Shown in pieces: positions 1-6,821 of a stretch of DNA of 64,000 bases. The stretch's first letter is position 1. The number at the start of each line of letters is the position of its first letter. The notes below the pieces were generated by a model, which saw nothing but the letters and a program-made list of their open reading frames with translations, made no database searches and was not told where the DNA came from. The DNA comes from Pantoea sp. alder81. Lineage in GTDB: Bacteria > Pseudomonadota > Gammaproteobacteria > Enterobacterales > Enterobacteriaceae. The position numbers were made by a program, and so were the translations under genes. The stretch covers positions 1-64,000 of the forward strand of contig NZ_JAIUDA010000009.1 of the NCBI RefSeq assembly GCF_020179835.1. Reading direction: 5' to 3'.

Positions 1-588
1 CTGGGTGTAAAACGCAGGCGACGCCGTAAGGGTCTGGCGACTGAGCGGCTTCCGCTTCTCCGCCCGGATGCGCCGAACCTGACATGGTCGATGGATTTTG
101 TCATGGATGCACTTGCCAGCGGCCGCCAGATTAAATGCCTGACCTGCGTGGATGATTTCACGAAGGAGTGTCTGACGATCACCGCTGCTTTCGGTATTTC
201 AGGCGTTCAGGTCGCGCGTATTTTGGACGGCATCGCGCTGTTTCGTGGCTATCCGGCAACGATAAGAACCGATCAGGGCCCGGAATTTACCTGCCGTGCG
301 CTCGATCAGTGGGCTTTTGAGCATGGCGTGGAACTGCGACTCATCCAGCCGGGTAAGCCAACACAGAACGGGTTTATTGAGAGTTTTAACGGACGCTTTC
401 GGGATGAATGTCTGAATGAGCACTGGTTCCGCGATATTCTTCATGCCCGGAAAATCATTAGTGACTGGCGGCAGGACTATAACGAGTCCAGACCTCATTC
501 ATCGCTGAATTACCAGACGCCGTCTGAATTTGCAGCATGCTGGCGAAACGGGAAACATGAAGAAAAACCAACCGACATTACTAACTGA
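1..588 (+). CDS. IS3-family transposase OrfB, 5' end outside the window
   Basis: This reading frame is open from the first base and gives 195 residues of an integrase-core (rve, RNase H-fold) transposase that catalyses strand transfer of the element. The three acidic catalytic residues are visible: D in WSMDFVMD near residue 32, D in RTDQGPEF, and E in NGFIESFNGRF, followed by the basic C-terminal region and the usual RPHSSLNYQTP motif. In this family OrfB is usually made as a fusion with OrfA by a -1 frameshift; that part is not visible. The visible portion has no frameshift or stop, so the gene may be intact upstream. Confidence 0.9.
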   Translation: MGVKRRRRRKGLATERLPLLRPDAPNLTWSMDFVMDALASGRQIKCLTCVDDFTKECLTITAAFGISGVQVARILDGIALFRGYPATIRTDQGPEFTCRALDQWAFEHGVELRLIQPGKPTQNGFIESFNGRFRDECLNEHWFRDILHARKIISDWRQDYNESRPHSSLNYQTPSEFAACWRNGKHEEKPTDITN

Positions 589-617
589 AGGTTGTATCTA
601 ATACTTGGGGCAGGTCA
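1..617 (+). mobile_element. Right part of an IS3-family insertion sequence
   Basis: The window opens inside the transposase gene of an IS3-family element and the element ends at about 617. The right terminus reads GGGGCAGGTCA, so its inverted-repeat end would begin TGACCTGCCCC, with the TG...CA tips usual for IS3-family elements. The left end and target duplication lie outside the window. It abuts the terminator of the antirepressor gene, so it inserted at or just beyond the edge of the immunity module and may interrupt the prophage tail region. Group assignment within the family (IS407/IS2-like) is tentative. Confidence 0.85.
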
Positions 618-637
618 CCATTACGATCTCCGGGCAA

Positions 638-660
638 TAAAAAACCCGCTCAAGGCGGGC
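638..660 (-). terminator. Intrinsic terminator after the antirepressor gene
   Basis: On the minus strand a GCCCGC/GCGGGT stem with a short loop is followed by a run of T residues. It lies 28 bases past the stop of the antirepressor gene and just inside the IS element boundary, so it ends the arc-ant transcript. Confidence 0.75.
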
Positions 661-687
661 TGGTTGAGTGGCTGAAGAGTTAGCCGA

Positions 688-1554
688 TTACATTACTGCA
701 CGTTGGATGCTGCTTATCTTGCTGCGCAATGATTCCAAGTGGTGTTGTAGTGATAGCAGCTGAAAAAGTGCTGCATCAACTTCGCACCCCATGTTTTTCA
801 ACTCACCCAGCATGCGACCAAGCGGATTAGGGTTATCGCCGTTTGGCACCAGCATGTCAGCCGGGTAACGCCAAGGCGCGCTCAAAGCGTTTTCGTTTAT
901 GCCGCGAACATGGCGGTATTGATTGAAGTACTCCATCGGGTATGAGAATGGCAGTTTAAGCTGTGCGCGTTCTTTTCCGAGATATTCGCCTTCTAAAGCA
1001 TCCAAGTATTCAATCGCTTCTGAAACTTGAGTTGGCGTTAGTTGGTGAATGTGCTTCACCTCAAATTTGCTATGAACGTACTTCCAAATATCCGGGTAGA
1101 TACGACCAAGGCCTGTTGCGATCAGTCGTTCTGCTGTTTGGCGAAGTGGAGTGAGTTGAGTAGCTGTGGACTGATGATCCTTCTTAGCTGCTGGTTTTTC
1201 ATAAACCCCATTTTTGCGAACAGCAGGAAGAACTTCAGCGGTAACCCATTTGCGGAATGCATGAGGAACTGAACCTTTATTCACAGCATCGCGGCAACGT
1301 AGAACTAGAGTGTACATTCCGGACTCAGAAATAACTGCAACCTCTTGATTTCCTTGGATGGTGTAAGTTGAACTTACACCCTTCTCATCATCATCCAGCG
1401 CTTTCAGAGACATGCGTGAGTTAGACAACTGGAGAGCATCACAAACATCCTGCGCCACAAACCACGGCTCGCCGGATTTATCGATAACGCGGATTTCATG
1501 GTCGCCGAAGCGGAAAAGAGTGAACTCTGATTTTTCTTTTGCTATGATCTTCAT
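688..1554 (-). CDS. Phage antirepressor, Bro-N type (P22 Ant-like position)
   Basis: Predicted 288-residue antirepressor. The N-terminal half has the Bro-N fold signature: FGDHEIRVIDKSGEPWFVAQDVCDAL, then DDDEKGV, VISESGMYTLVLRCR and FRKWVTAEVLPAVRKNG. The C-terminal half resembles the P22 antirepressor C-terminal region, which in P22 binds and inactivates prophage repressors. I chose the ATG at 1554 because GAGGA lies nine bases upstream; a GTG at 1638 would add 28 residues overlapping the gene before it. It follows the Arc-like gene in one operon, as arc-ant does in P22 immI, and would be repressed in the lysogen by the Mnt-like and Arc-like proteins. The specific repressor target cannot be read from sequence. 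Confidence 0.8.
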   Translation of the reverse strand: MKIIAKEKSEFTLFRFGDHEIRVIDKSGEPWFVAQDVCDALQLSNSRMSLKALDDDEKGVSSTYTIQGNQEVAVISESGMYTLVLRCRDAVNKGSVPHAFRKWVTAEVLPAVRKNGVYEKPAAKKDHQSTATQLTPLRQTAERLIATGLGRIYPDIWKYVHSKFEVKHIHQLTPTQVSEAIEYLDALEGEYLGKERAQLKLPFSYPMEYFNQYRHVRGINENALSAPWRYPADMLVPNGDNPNPLGRMLGELKNMGCEVDAALFQLLSLQHHLESLRSKISSIQRAVM

Positions 1555-1624
1555 TGTTAGTTTCCTCGAAGTTACTGACAAATTAGAAACCTCGTTGGTT
1601 GCAGCCACCGGGGTTTCGTCGTAT

Positions 1625-1792
1625 TTACGCCTCAACACTTCTATTCCCTACTAATCCGTACGCCTTTCTCAGTTGATAGATTACCTCTGTGTTGAATTGG
1701 CGACTTTGCTGCTCGCCATTTACTTCTATCGCACGCTTGATGTCATCGGGGATGCGTATCTTGCGCTGATACATGTCTTTAGCCTTTTCCAT
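1625..1792 (-). CDS. Arc-like ribbon-helix-helix repressor
   Basis: A 55-residue protein with the Arc/Mnt ribbon-helix-helix pattern: a short basic beta strand (YQRKIRIP), helix one (DDIKRAIEVNGEQ), then RQFNTEVIYQLRKAY. P22 Arc is 53 residues, a close length match. The ATG at 1792 has AAGGAG seven bases upstream; earlier in-frame starts lack such spacing. It is the first gene of the leftward operon ending in the antirepressor and should bind its own promoter region, where palindromic sites are present. It diverges from the Mnt-like gene at 1915. Confidence 0.75.
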   Translation of the reverse strand: MEKAKDMYQRKIRIPDDIKRAIEVNGEQQSRQFNTEVIYQLRKAYGLVGNRSVEA

Positions 1793-1809
1793 TCTCATTC
1801 TCCTTGATG

Positions 1810-1871
1810 CCCCACCGTGGGACGAACACAGTGTCACACCGTGCGTCATTGAAGTCAACCCCACCGTGGGG
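1810..1871. promoter_or_regulatory. Palindromic operator pair and promoter between arc-like and mnt-like genes
   Basis: CCCCACCGTGGGG at 1859-1871 is a perfect 13-bp palindrome, and CCCCACCGTGGG recurs at 1810-1821, centres about 49 bp apart. A weaker half-match (CACACCGTGCG) lies between them. Reading leftward, TTGACT at about 1854-1859 overlaps the first site and GACACT lies 17 bp downstream, giving a plausible promoter for the arc-ant operon. The layout suggests ribbon-helix-helix repressors binding over and after the promoter. Site function is inference. Confidence 0.6.
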
Positions 1872-1914
1872 CATACTTTTGATTAATTGATGATGATGAG
1901 TATTTAGGTCAGTT

Positions 1915-2355
1915 ATGAGTAGAGAAGACCCGCAGTTTAGAATCAGGCTACCTGCTGAATTAAAAGAAAAAATAGAAGAATCAGCGAAGGATAATAATCG
2001 CTCACTGAATGCAGAAATTGTCTTCAGACTGGATGCCAGCTTCCTCAACGAGCTTAACCCGGACGAACTGTTATCAGCTGAAGATGCATTGTTATTGGTA
2101 GGTAAAGCGAAGGAAGAACTTTCAGGAATAATTTTTAAGCGTACTTTCAACGAAATTAATAAAAAGGTTCGCATTGGGCACACTTCTTTTCACATAAGCC
2201 TCAGTGACCTTGAGCTTGATGGCTTGAGTGATGACGACTTTGTGATGGTGTTCCAAAAAACATTCCAACGATTAAAAGACCTTGGCTACACGCTATGGGA
2301 TACTTGGACAGTTGACGGATTTACCGCTGAAATACCCAACAAAAAGCCCACCTGA
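1915..2355 (+). CDS. Mnt-like ribbon-helix-helix repressor
   Basis: A 146-residue protein whose first 40 residues match the P22 Mnt pattern (MxRxDPxFxxRxP, then NRSxNxEI). The remaining hundred residues are acidic and make it longer than P22 Mnt (82 residues); their role is not recognised. In P22, Mnt maintains lysogeny by repressing the antirepressor promoter, and here the gene diverges from the Arc-like/antirepressor operon across the palindromic operators. The stop codon lies inside the downstream hairpin. Alternative reading: a solitary Arc-family regulator of the accessory region. The divergent arrangement makes the immI interpretation stronger. Confidence 0.75.
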   Translation: MSREDPQFRIRLPAELKEKIEESAKDNNRSLNAEIVFRLDASFLNELNPDELLSAEDALLLVGKAKEELSGIIFKRTFNEINKKVRIGHTSFHISLSDLELDGLSDDDFVMVFQKTFQRLKDLGYTLWDTWTVDGFTAEIPNKKPT

Positions 2356-2361
2356 GTGGGC
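2342..2361 (-). terminator. Hairpin terminator between convergent genes
   Basis: GCCCAC/GTGGGC arms enclose the stop codon of the Mnt-like gene. On the minus strand the stem is followed by a T-run, so it mainly serves the lipoprotein gene that ends at 2407. On the plus strand the U-tract is poor. Confidence 0.55.
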
Positions 2362-2406
2362 CATTAAAAAATCGCTCTCGGCGGGCTTCGTAATTTACTT
2401 TTTAGC

Positions 2407-2928
2407 TTATTTTGGCAGAGATTCGACGAACCTCTGGAGTGCGTAATAGGCCTTGCTATCACCCTGCGCGTCGATAATTGCATTCGACATTTGACCAGTT
2501 CCTGTTCGGACGAATATCCAAGCCTTCTTGGCTTTCGTAATGTCTTTAACCATGCTTAGCGGGACCAAAAAATCCTTGCTGGACTGCACATAAGCAGATG
2601 ACCTGCTTACTTGGCTGTCATAGCGAGTCAGGTCACTGTCATCGCGCAGTTGATATTTTTTGCCATCAATTACTATTTCTGCTGAGCGAATAATATCGGC
2701 GGTGTTAGCGAGAGAGATGGTAAGCAGCGCCATGTCTTTATGGCTTTCAGTCCAGAAAGCGCCAACCATAATGCATTGCGATGTTTCGCAGGCAGCGCCG
2801 TGAGGCTGCACTGAAACTGTTCTTGCACCAGTGTATCTATCCTTTCCAGACACAGCATCAAGCCCGCTTGTGTTAGAGCATCCGGCCAGCGAAGCAATCA
2901 AAGCAAATCCAATAAGTAACTTCTTCAT
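2407..2928 (-). CDS. Prophage-borne predicted lipoprotein
   Basis: A 173-residue protein beginning MKKLLIGFALIASLAGCSN, a clear lipoprotein signal with the lipobox LAGC; Cys19 would be lipidated and the protein anchored in an envelope membrane. The body has no motif I recognise. It has a cysteine pair (ACETSQC) and a conserved-looking C-terminal stretch. The ATG at 2928 is preferred over upstream starts because it opens the signal sequence. It stands alone between the immunity genes, has its own terminator and is not needed for phage growth by any visible logic, so it is probably a moron altering the lysogen surface. Confidence 0.65.
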   Translation of the reverse strand: MKKLLIGFALIASLAGCSNTSGLDAVSGKDRYTGARTVSVQPHGAACETSQCIMVGAFWTESHKDMALLTISLANTADIIRSAEIVIDGKKYQLRDDSDLTRYDSQVSRSSAYVQSSKDFLVPLSMVKDITKAKKAWIFVRTGTGQMSNAIIDAQGDSKAYYALQRFVESLPK

Positions 2929-3079
2929 TCCATTATCCCCAAGGCATGTTGTGGGATAAATCCTAGCCAGGATACTGCGCAATGGGAAGCAAGAACCATA
3001 AGCACTGATCATCTGTCAGGAAAGTAGTTCCGGAAAGTTAATATCTTTACGTAATGCGCAATCAAGTTATCCGAAAAAA

Positions 3080-3141
3080 GAATCCACCGATCGATTCTTT
3101 TTGATTGATCGTTGAATCCTTTCGATCATAGAATGGATTCA
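3080..3141 (+). promoter_or_regulatory. Promoter with repeated GAATC/GATCG elements
   Basis: The 60 bases before the gene at 3163 carry overlapping short inverted and direct repeats: GAATCC, GATCGATTC, TTGATTGATCG, GAATCC, CGATC and GGATTC. A promoter-like pair TTGATT (3101-3106) and GATCAT (3124-3129) is spaced 17 bp. The density of repeats looks like an operator, perhaps for autoregulation. This is inference from pattern only. Confidence 0.4.
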
Positions 3142-3162
3142 TCAAGTGAAGAGGGTTACTTA

Positions 3163-3741
3163 ATGAGCGCAGATTTTTCATCCACGGCCTTCAGACAGTT
3201 CATTGAAAAACTGCCTGAGCTAAATCTAATTGGCGAGGCTACTGCACGCAACCTACGCAATTCTTCGCTACTACTGCTTTCCGTTGTCGAAGAAAATGAA
3301 TACACCGACATCAGAAATCTCAACGTTGATGGCCTGATTAAAAAGTACATCTCTACCGCCGAATCAGAACCGTCAGAAGCAAGCATCCAAGCTTATAAAA
3401 GTCGATTTAATAGTGCTGTTTCAAAGTTCATCGATTTCCAACTTGGAGTAAACCTGCCGCCCGACGATGAAGAGGATTTAATCGGAGAGGATGCCCAGGT
3501 GGAAGTAAAGAAAAAGCCGCTTCCAAGAATTCGCCGAAGTGTAGTGGAGGCAAGAATGCAGCAAGAGTCAAATTCGCAACAATTGACGCAAAACGTCATG
3601 TCCAGCCATACATTTAGCGCCCCATTACTATTGCGACCCAAAACTGGACTTACGATTGAAATCAAAGGTCTTCCTCTGGACCTCACAAACGAAGAGGCCG
3701 AGCGCATCGCTTCATTTCTGAAGATTTACGCTCGGCCCTAA
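3163..3741 (+). CDS. Prophage protein of unknown function, possible regulator
   Basis: A 192-residue protein that I do not recognise. The first 100 residues are helical (FSSTAFRQFIEKLPELNLIGEATARNLRNSS...), an acidic linker (DDEEDLIGED) and a basic patch follow, and the C-terminus (EIKGLPLDLTNEEAERIASFLKIYA) looks like a compact conserved tail. ATG 3163 has GAGGG seven bases upstream; an in-frame start at 3112 would include the repeat-rich promoter region. The repeats upstream and its place among immunity genes make a DNA-binding regulator possible, but no known motif proves it. Confidence 0.55.
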   Translation: MSADFSSTAFRQFIEKLPELNLIGEATARNLRNSSLLLLSVVEENEYTDIRNLNVDGLIKKYISTAESEPSEASIQAYKSRFNSAVSKFIDFQLGVNLPPDDEEDLIGEDAQVEVKKKPLPRIRRSVVEARMQQESNSQQLTQNVMSSHTFSAPLLLRPKTGLTIEIKGLPLDLTNEEAERIASFLKIYARP

Positions 3742-3747
3742 TTATTT

Positions 3748-3776
3748 GAGCGGCTCACCATGCCCGGTGACCGCTC
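3748..3776 (+). terminator. Strong dyad after the 3163-3741 gene
   Basis: GAGCGG and TCACC on the left pair with GGTGA and CCGCTC on the right, with one bulged base and a short loop. It starts seven bases past the stop codon. There is no U-tract, so it may be an RNA-stabilising or attenuating hairpin rather than a simple terminator. Confidence 0.4.
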
Positions 3777-3890
3777 AGATTGGGGGATGGTCTCCCGCAA
3801 CCGCACTGCTTAGTCACCAGTAAGGTAACGGATCCCCATTTTGATATCAAGCTTTAGCCGAGAGACCCGGTTAGAGTGAGGGATTCAAAA

Positions 3891-4034
3891 ATGGCAACAG
3901 CAATTTGTAATAAATGCGGCAATAGCTGCGACGTGATCTTCCGCCCTTACATCGTTGATAAGAACGGTAAGAAGCGGTTCCCGAAGAATTCTCGCGTATT
4001 CCCAATACCTATTTGCGGGTGCGATGAAATCTGA
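3891..4034 (+). CDS. Small zinc-ribbon-like protein
   Basis: A 47-residue protein with CNKCG near the N-terminus, a further Cys at position 13, and CGC close to the C-terminus, separated by a basic middle (KNGKKRFPKNSR). The cysteines could bind one zinc ion. A GAGGG ribosome-binding site lies eight bases before the ATG and a terminator follows immediately. It is transcribed against the tail genes, so it is a separately expressed accessory gene. Function unknown. Confidence 0.55.
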   Translation: MATAICNKCGNSCDVIFRPYIVDKNGKKRFPKNSRVFPIPICGCDEI

Positions 4035-4038
4035 GGCT

Positions 4039-4064
4039 AAACCCGGCTCAGGCCGGGTTTTCTT
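4039..4064 (+). terminator. Terminator of the zinc-protein gene
   Basis: ACCCGGC/GCCGGGT stem with TCAG loop, followed by TTTTCTTC on the plus strand. On the minus strand the T-run is only three long, so it is weak toward the tail genes and could act there as the stem downstream of the proposed slippery site. Confidence 0.7.
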
Positions 4065-4735
4065 CACCCCTTTGCCAGTTTCCTCGCCTTCCTAGCCAGA
4101 TAATCATCAGCCACCGCGTCATACTCTTCTTTAGTGAAGCCCTTCTGGTCCGGGAACTTCGCAGCCAGCAGCATCTGGAACTCAGTCATTGTGAGCTTTT
4201 CAGCCTCATCGCGGGACAACTCTAGTCCGGTACGCGCGGCGCTGATGTATTCAAAGGCGTTGAATCCTGTCGTGGACTCGCCCCCCTCGTGACGCTGCAG
4301 CTTTCTCACCTTAGCCTTACCGATTATGCCGTGCTGAATGAGCGACTGTGCGATCAGTACCATATCCGCCAATGGCATGGCGCCCTTACGGTAAACAAAA
4401 GACCAGCGGCCAGTGCGTCCGGGGCGCAACTCACCAACCAATGAGCTGACATTGTCATCACAGCATGCGGAAAGCACATTCATAGCCGAATAAATCACAG
4501 GCTTATTAAATTGCGGCCTGCCAATGTACGTCATCAACCACTGAGGGATGCCGCCATAAGCCGCGACAGAGCGCCGAATAAGGGACGTATACTCGTCGTT
4601 ATGCAGGTCATAAAAGGCCTGAACTATCGATTCCGGATCGCCAATACGCATCATATTTGCGAAGGATGGACGGAAAAAGTAATCATGGTCGCCCATTGAG
4701 ACCAGGCACTCGCCAATCTCTTTGTATGGTGTCAT
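4064..4735 (-). CDS. Phage tail assembly chaperone (DUF6246-like)
   Basis: A 223-residue protein directly after the tail-tube gene, the place of the tail assembly chaperone in siphophages. It is predicted to coat the tape measure during tail assembly. Its sequence resembles the DUF6246 family, with an N-terminal part (DHDYFFRPSFANMMRIG) and a C-terminal helical region (LTMTEFQMLLAAKFPDQKG). The last codons form the slippery sequence AAAGGGG just before TGA. The tape-measure gene expected next is not present; instead opposite-strand accessory genes begin. Confidence 0.65.
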   Translation of the reverse strand: MTPYKEIGECLVSMGDHDYFFRPSFANMMRIGDPESIVQAFYDLHNDEYTSLIRRSVAAYGGIPQWLMTYIGRPQFNKPVIYSAMNVLSACCDDNVSSLVGELRPGRTGRWSFVYRKGAMPLADMVLIAQSLIQHGIIGKAKVRKLQRHEGGESTTGFNAFEYISAARTGLELSRDEAEKLTMTEFQMLLAAKFPDQKGFTKEEYDAVADDYLARKARKLAKG

Positions 4736-4784
4736 ATGGTCTCCATAAGCATTATCAGGGGCAGCACGCTACCCCTTGGAATGG

Positions 4785-5528
4785 TTACGAAGCGGTAACC
4801 GTTACTGCGCAATTGGCGGTGAAACTGCCATCGGTAGATGTGAAGGTGATCGTCGCACTACCCGCTGCCACCGCAGTGACAAGGCCTGTATTGCTCACGG
4901 TGGCCTTAGTAGCATCTGAAGTTGTCCAGGTTCCGGTGCGGTCGGTTGCATCAGTTGGCTGGACTGCACCTGTCAATTGACGCGTGGCTCCAACGGCGAG
5001 CGATGCTGTCGCCGGCGCAACAGTTACACCAGTTGCTGGAATGGTCTCGTCGGTGTCGATCACCTGAATGGTACTGGCATCACCCACCTTAAACTCAGTG
5101 GTGATTGGCACAATGTCGTTGGTCCCACCGCTAGAGCTAAGAGCAGTGATGTTCATGTAGCCAATGAATGTGATTGGACCGTATTCCAGGCGAACCCAAA
5201 TACCAGGCTGTCGGCGGTTGGAGATTTCAGTATGGTAATACTTAATCAAACGACCAACGCCATATTGATCAAGCTTGTCCTTCTTACGAACTTCACCCTC
5301 AAAACTAATGGTGAAATCCGAGTTGGTTACGATAGTTTCAACATATCCCTTGCCGTCATCAGCATCACTGGTGACACTATTCGGGCTGAAGTCGAAACCT
5401 TTTGTTGTACCTGCCGCCAGTGCTTTCCATTCCGATTCCTGCGGCAGCACATCGCTGCAGCCATCGGCAACTTCAAGCACAACGGCGCCACCGAACAAAC
5501 GTTCGTTGCTGTTCTGGCATTCAGCCAT
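4785..5528 (-). CDS. Major tail tube protein with C-terminal Ig-like domain
   Basis: Predicted tail tube subunit, 247 residues. Residues 1-155 carry the tube domain, ending in the GPITFIGYMNITALSSSGGTNDIVPITTEFKV strands. Residues from about 165 form a bacterial Ig-like (Big_2) domain: TGVTVAPATASLAVGATRQLTG, WTTSDATKATVSNTGLVTAVAAGSATITFTS. In lambda gpV a similar Ig-like domain decorates the tail surface and is dispensable for assembly. The domain projects from the tube and may help adsorption to carbohydrates or cell surfaces. Gene order (after tail terminator, before chaperone) supports the call. Confidence 0.85.
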   Translation of the reverse strand: MAECQNSNERLFGGAVVLEVADGCSDVLPQESEWKALAAGTTKGFDFSPNSVTSDADDGKGYVETIVTNSDFTISFEGEVRKKDKLDQYGVGRLIKYYHTEISNRRQPGIWVRLEYGPITFIGYMNITALSSSGGTNDIVPITTEFKVGDASTIQVIDTDETIPATGVTVAPATASLAVGATRQLTGAVQPTDATDRTGTWTTSDATKATVSNTGLVTAVAAGSATITFTSTDGSFTANCAVTVTAS

Positions 5529-5549
5529 GTTTAATTCCTCTTTAACGTT

Positions 5550-5936
5550 TTAGGAGCTGCCGAAAGTGGCAACAAACTGAAGTCGATAGACCAGACGGCC
5601 TTCGGTGGTGAGAACGGGAGCAGGTATGCCACCAAGGTTTTGCAGATAGCCGATACAGTTGTCAGACATGGGGTTTCGCTGGACGTAGGAGATGATGGAC
5701 TGAACCACTTCATCAACTACACCGTTGCCGCCTTTGGCACCGACCACATCCAGAAGGACATAATATTCAGCACCAAGCTGGCTGCGTACCGCGCTACCAC
5801 CATTTGGGCGAAATACCATGAACTTATCCGATTCTGTGCCAGTGTCATTCCAGACAAGCAACTGCGTTTTAAATCCGTCCGTTAGACCTGCATCCACCAT
5901 GTAATTACGCACCCGCGTGTGCATTGGGGGATTCAA
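5550..5936 (-). CDS. Tail terminator-like protein (gpU-type position)
   Basis: A 128-residue protein between the HK97 gp10-like gene and the tail tube gene, where siphophages encode the protein that caps the growing tail and joins it to the head. Residues such as VLLDVVGAKGGNGVVDEVVQSIISYVQRNP and the C-terminal RLVYRLQFVATFG are compatible with the tail-terminator alpha/beta fold. The start overlaps the preceding stop by four bases, indicating translational coupling. The assignment rests mainly on position. Confidence 0.6.
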   Translation of the reverse strand: MNPPMHTRVRNYMVDAGLTDGFKTQLLVWNDTGTESDKFMVFRPNGGSAVRSQLGAEYYVLLDVVGAKGGNGVVDEVVQSIISYVQRNPMSDNCIGYLQNLGGIPAPVLTTEGRLVYRLQFVATFGSS

Positions 5937-6301
5937 AGCGCCATCTCCCTTTTGATCGCTGCACTGATGGCATCACGCGAATCCTCAAATCCCTTAGTCA
6001 GAAACTCTTTCTGAGAGGTTGAGCGCCTGAAGTTTTGCGGTATATTTGGGTCGTGAACGTAGACGGCATAGTTGGCCGAATAACCTACGCGACCAACTAT
6101 GCGTGTTCCGCTCGCAGTCACCTCACGGTACTGGCTATTTAGCAGCGTTGATGTGTCGATTGGCGTGTAGAGTGCCGCCTGAGACGAACCGATGATCAGC
6201 ACGCTCTGGATAGCTCGCAAAGCCCTCCGCCCCTGAATATCATTGATGACTGCATCAAGGTTTCTCTTAGCCTGCTCAACTCCACGTATTTTGATGCCCA
6301 T
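5933..6301 (-). CDS. HK97 gp10-like head-tail/tail completion protein
   Basis: A 122-residue protein with the HK97-gp10 family pattern: GIKIRGVEQAKRNLDAVIND at the start, then AALYTPIDTSTLLNSQ and GYSANYAVYVHDP in the middle, typical of this neck/tail component. The ATG at 6301 has GGGAG seven bases before it; a GTG at 6307 is less likely. Its end overlaps the next gene by four bases. It probably takes part in tail completion at the head-proximal end. Confidence 0.75.
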   Translation of the reverse strand: MGIKIRGVEQAKRNLDAVINDIQGRRALRAIQSVLIIGSSQAALYTPIDTSTLLNSQYREVTASGTRIVGRVGYSANYAVYVHDPNIPQNFRRSTSQKEFLTKGFEDSRDAISAAIKREMAL

Positions 6302-6303
6302 GG

Positions 6304-6651
6304 TCACACTCCCGTGATGATCGCCCAGTCATCAGCAGTACGCTCGAACGTATCGGCGTACTGAATTGACTGCATGATTTCGTCAGCGCCCGCAGCTATG
6401 GGGTCAGGCTCAGCCGATGCGCCGATCAGGATGTAGTCACCAGTGGTAGCCAGCGCATATTCAGTCCAGATGGTGTTTTTAACGACCTTCTCTACACCGA
6501 TAGCCCCGAGGCGTTTAGACAGGCCGCCCTGATAATCACAGGCGATGACTAACGGCTCCGACCATCCAAGCGAGTCGCCATACTCATTGAGCCCGAGTCT
6601 GCGCCAGACGGTCGCCTGCGCTGTGTATGACCAGTTGGCTAATGAACTCAA
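6304..6651 (-). CDS. Head-tail connector (neck) protein
   Basis: A 115-residue protein with a TTG start that has GGAGG eight bases upstream. It lies between the head completion genes and the gp10-like gene, the usual site of the head-closure or stopper protein. Short beta-rich stretches (ATVWRRLGLNEYGDSLGW, YALATTGDYILIGAS) fit a small SH3-like neck protein. Position gives most of the support. Confidence 0.55.
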   Translation of the reverse strand: MSSLANWSYTAQATVWRRLGLNEYGDSLGWSEPLVIACDYQGGLSKRLGAIGVEKVVKNTIWTEYALATTGDYILIGASAEPDPIAAGADEIMQSIQYADTFERTADDWAIITGV

Positions 6652-6653
6652 TG

Positions 6654-6821
6654 CTATGCCCTCCAGCCGATTACAGTGGGCTTTTCAGCGGCGATGCGCT
6701 TGCAGTTGAACACCCACTCACCAGCGCTATTCACGTAGCCGGTAGTTTCCCGGCCGGTGGACGTTTTCAGCCAGACGCGGTCGTATGATTTCGGCGGTGA
6801 TGATGGGGATTGCCAGGTCAT
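6654..6821 (-). CDS. Small phage protein in the head-tail operon
   Basis: A 55-residue protein starting at an ATG that overlaps the stop of the previous gene (TAATG), a coupled start. It is rich in Trp and charged residues (SYDRVWLKTSTGRETTGYVNSAGEW). I know no function. Its tight packing in the morphogenesis operon suggests a structural or assembly role. Confidence 0.55.
   Translation of the reverse strand: MTWQSPSSPPKSYDRVWLKTSTGRETTGYVNSAGEWVFNCKRIAAEKPTVIGWRA

Larger units (their letters stand above)
3885..4067 (-). other. Possible -1 frameshift extension of the tail chaperone
   Basis: The tail-chaperone gene ends with the slippery heptamer A-AAG-GGG (4067-4073) directly before its stop. 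In the -1 frame the reading continues for about 60 codons to a stop at 3885, through a GC-rich hairpin. Tail chaperones of siphophages commonly make such a G/GT pair. The extension runs antisense to a small gene that also looks real, so the case is open. Confidence 0.35.

Noticed and set aside
1..620. Left prophage attachment site
   Set aside because: No copy of the tRNA-Arg 3' end was found here; the sequence is IS element only.
4977..5534. Plus-strand frame of 185 codons across the tail tube gene
   Set aside because: Antisense to a well-supported tail tube gene with an Ig-like domain; cysteine- and threonine-rich shadow.
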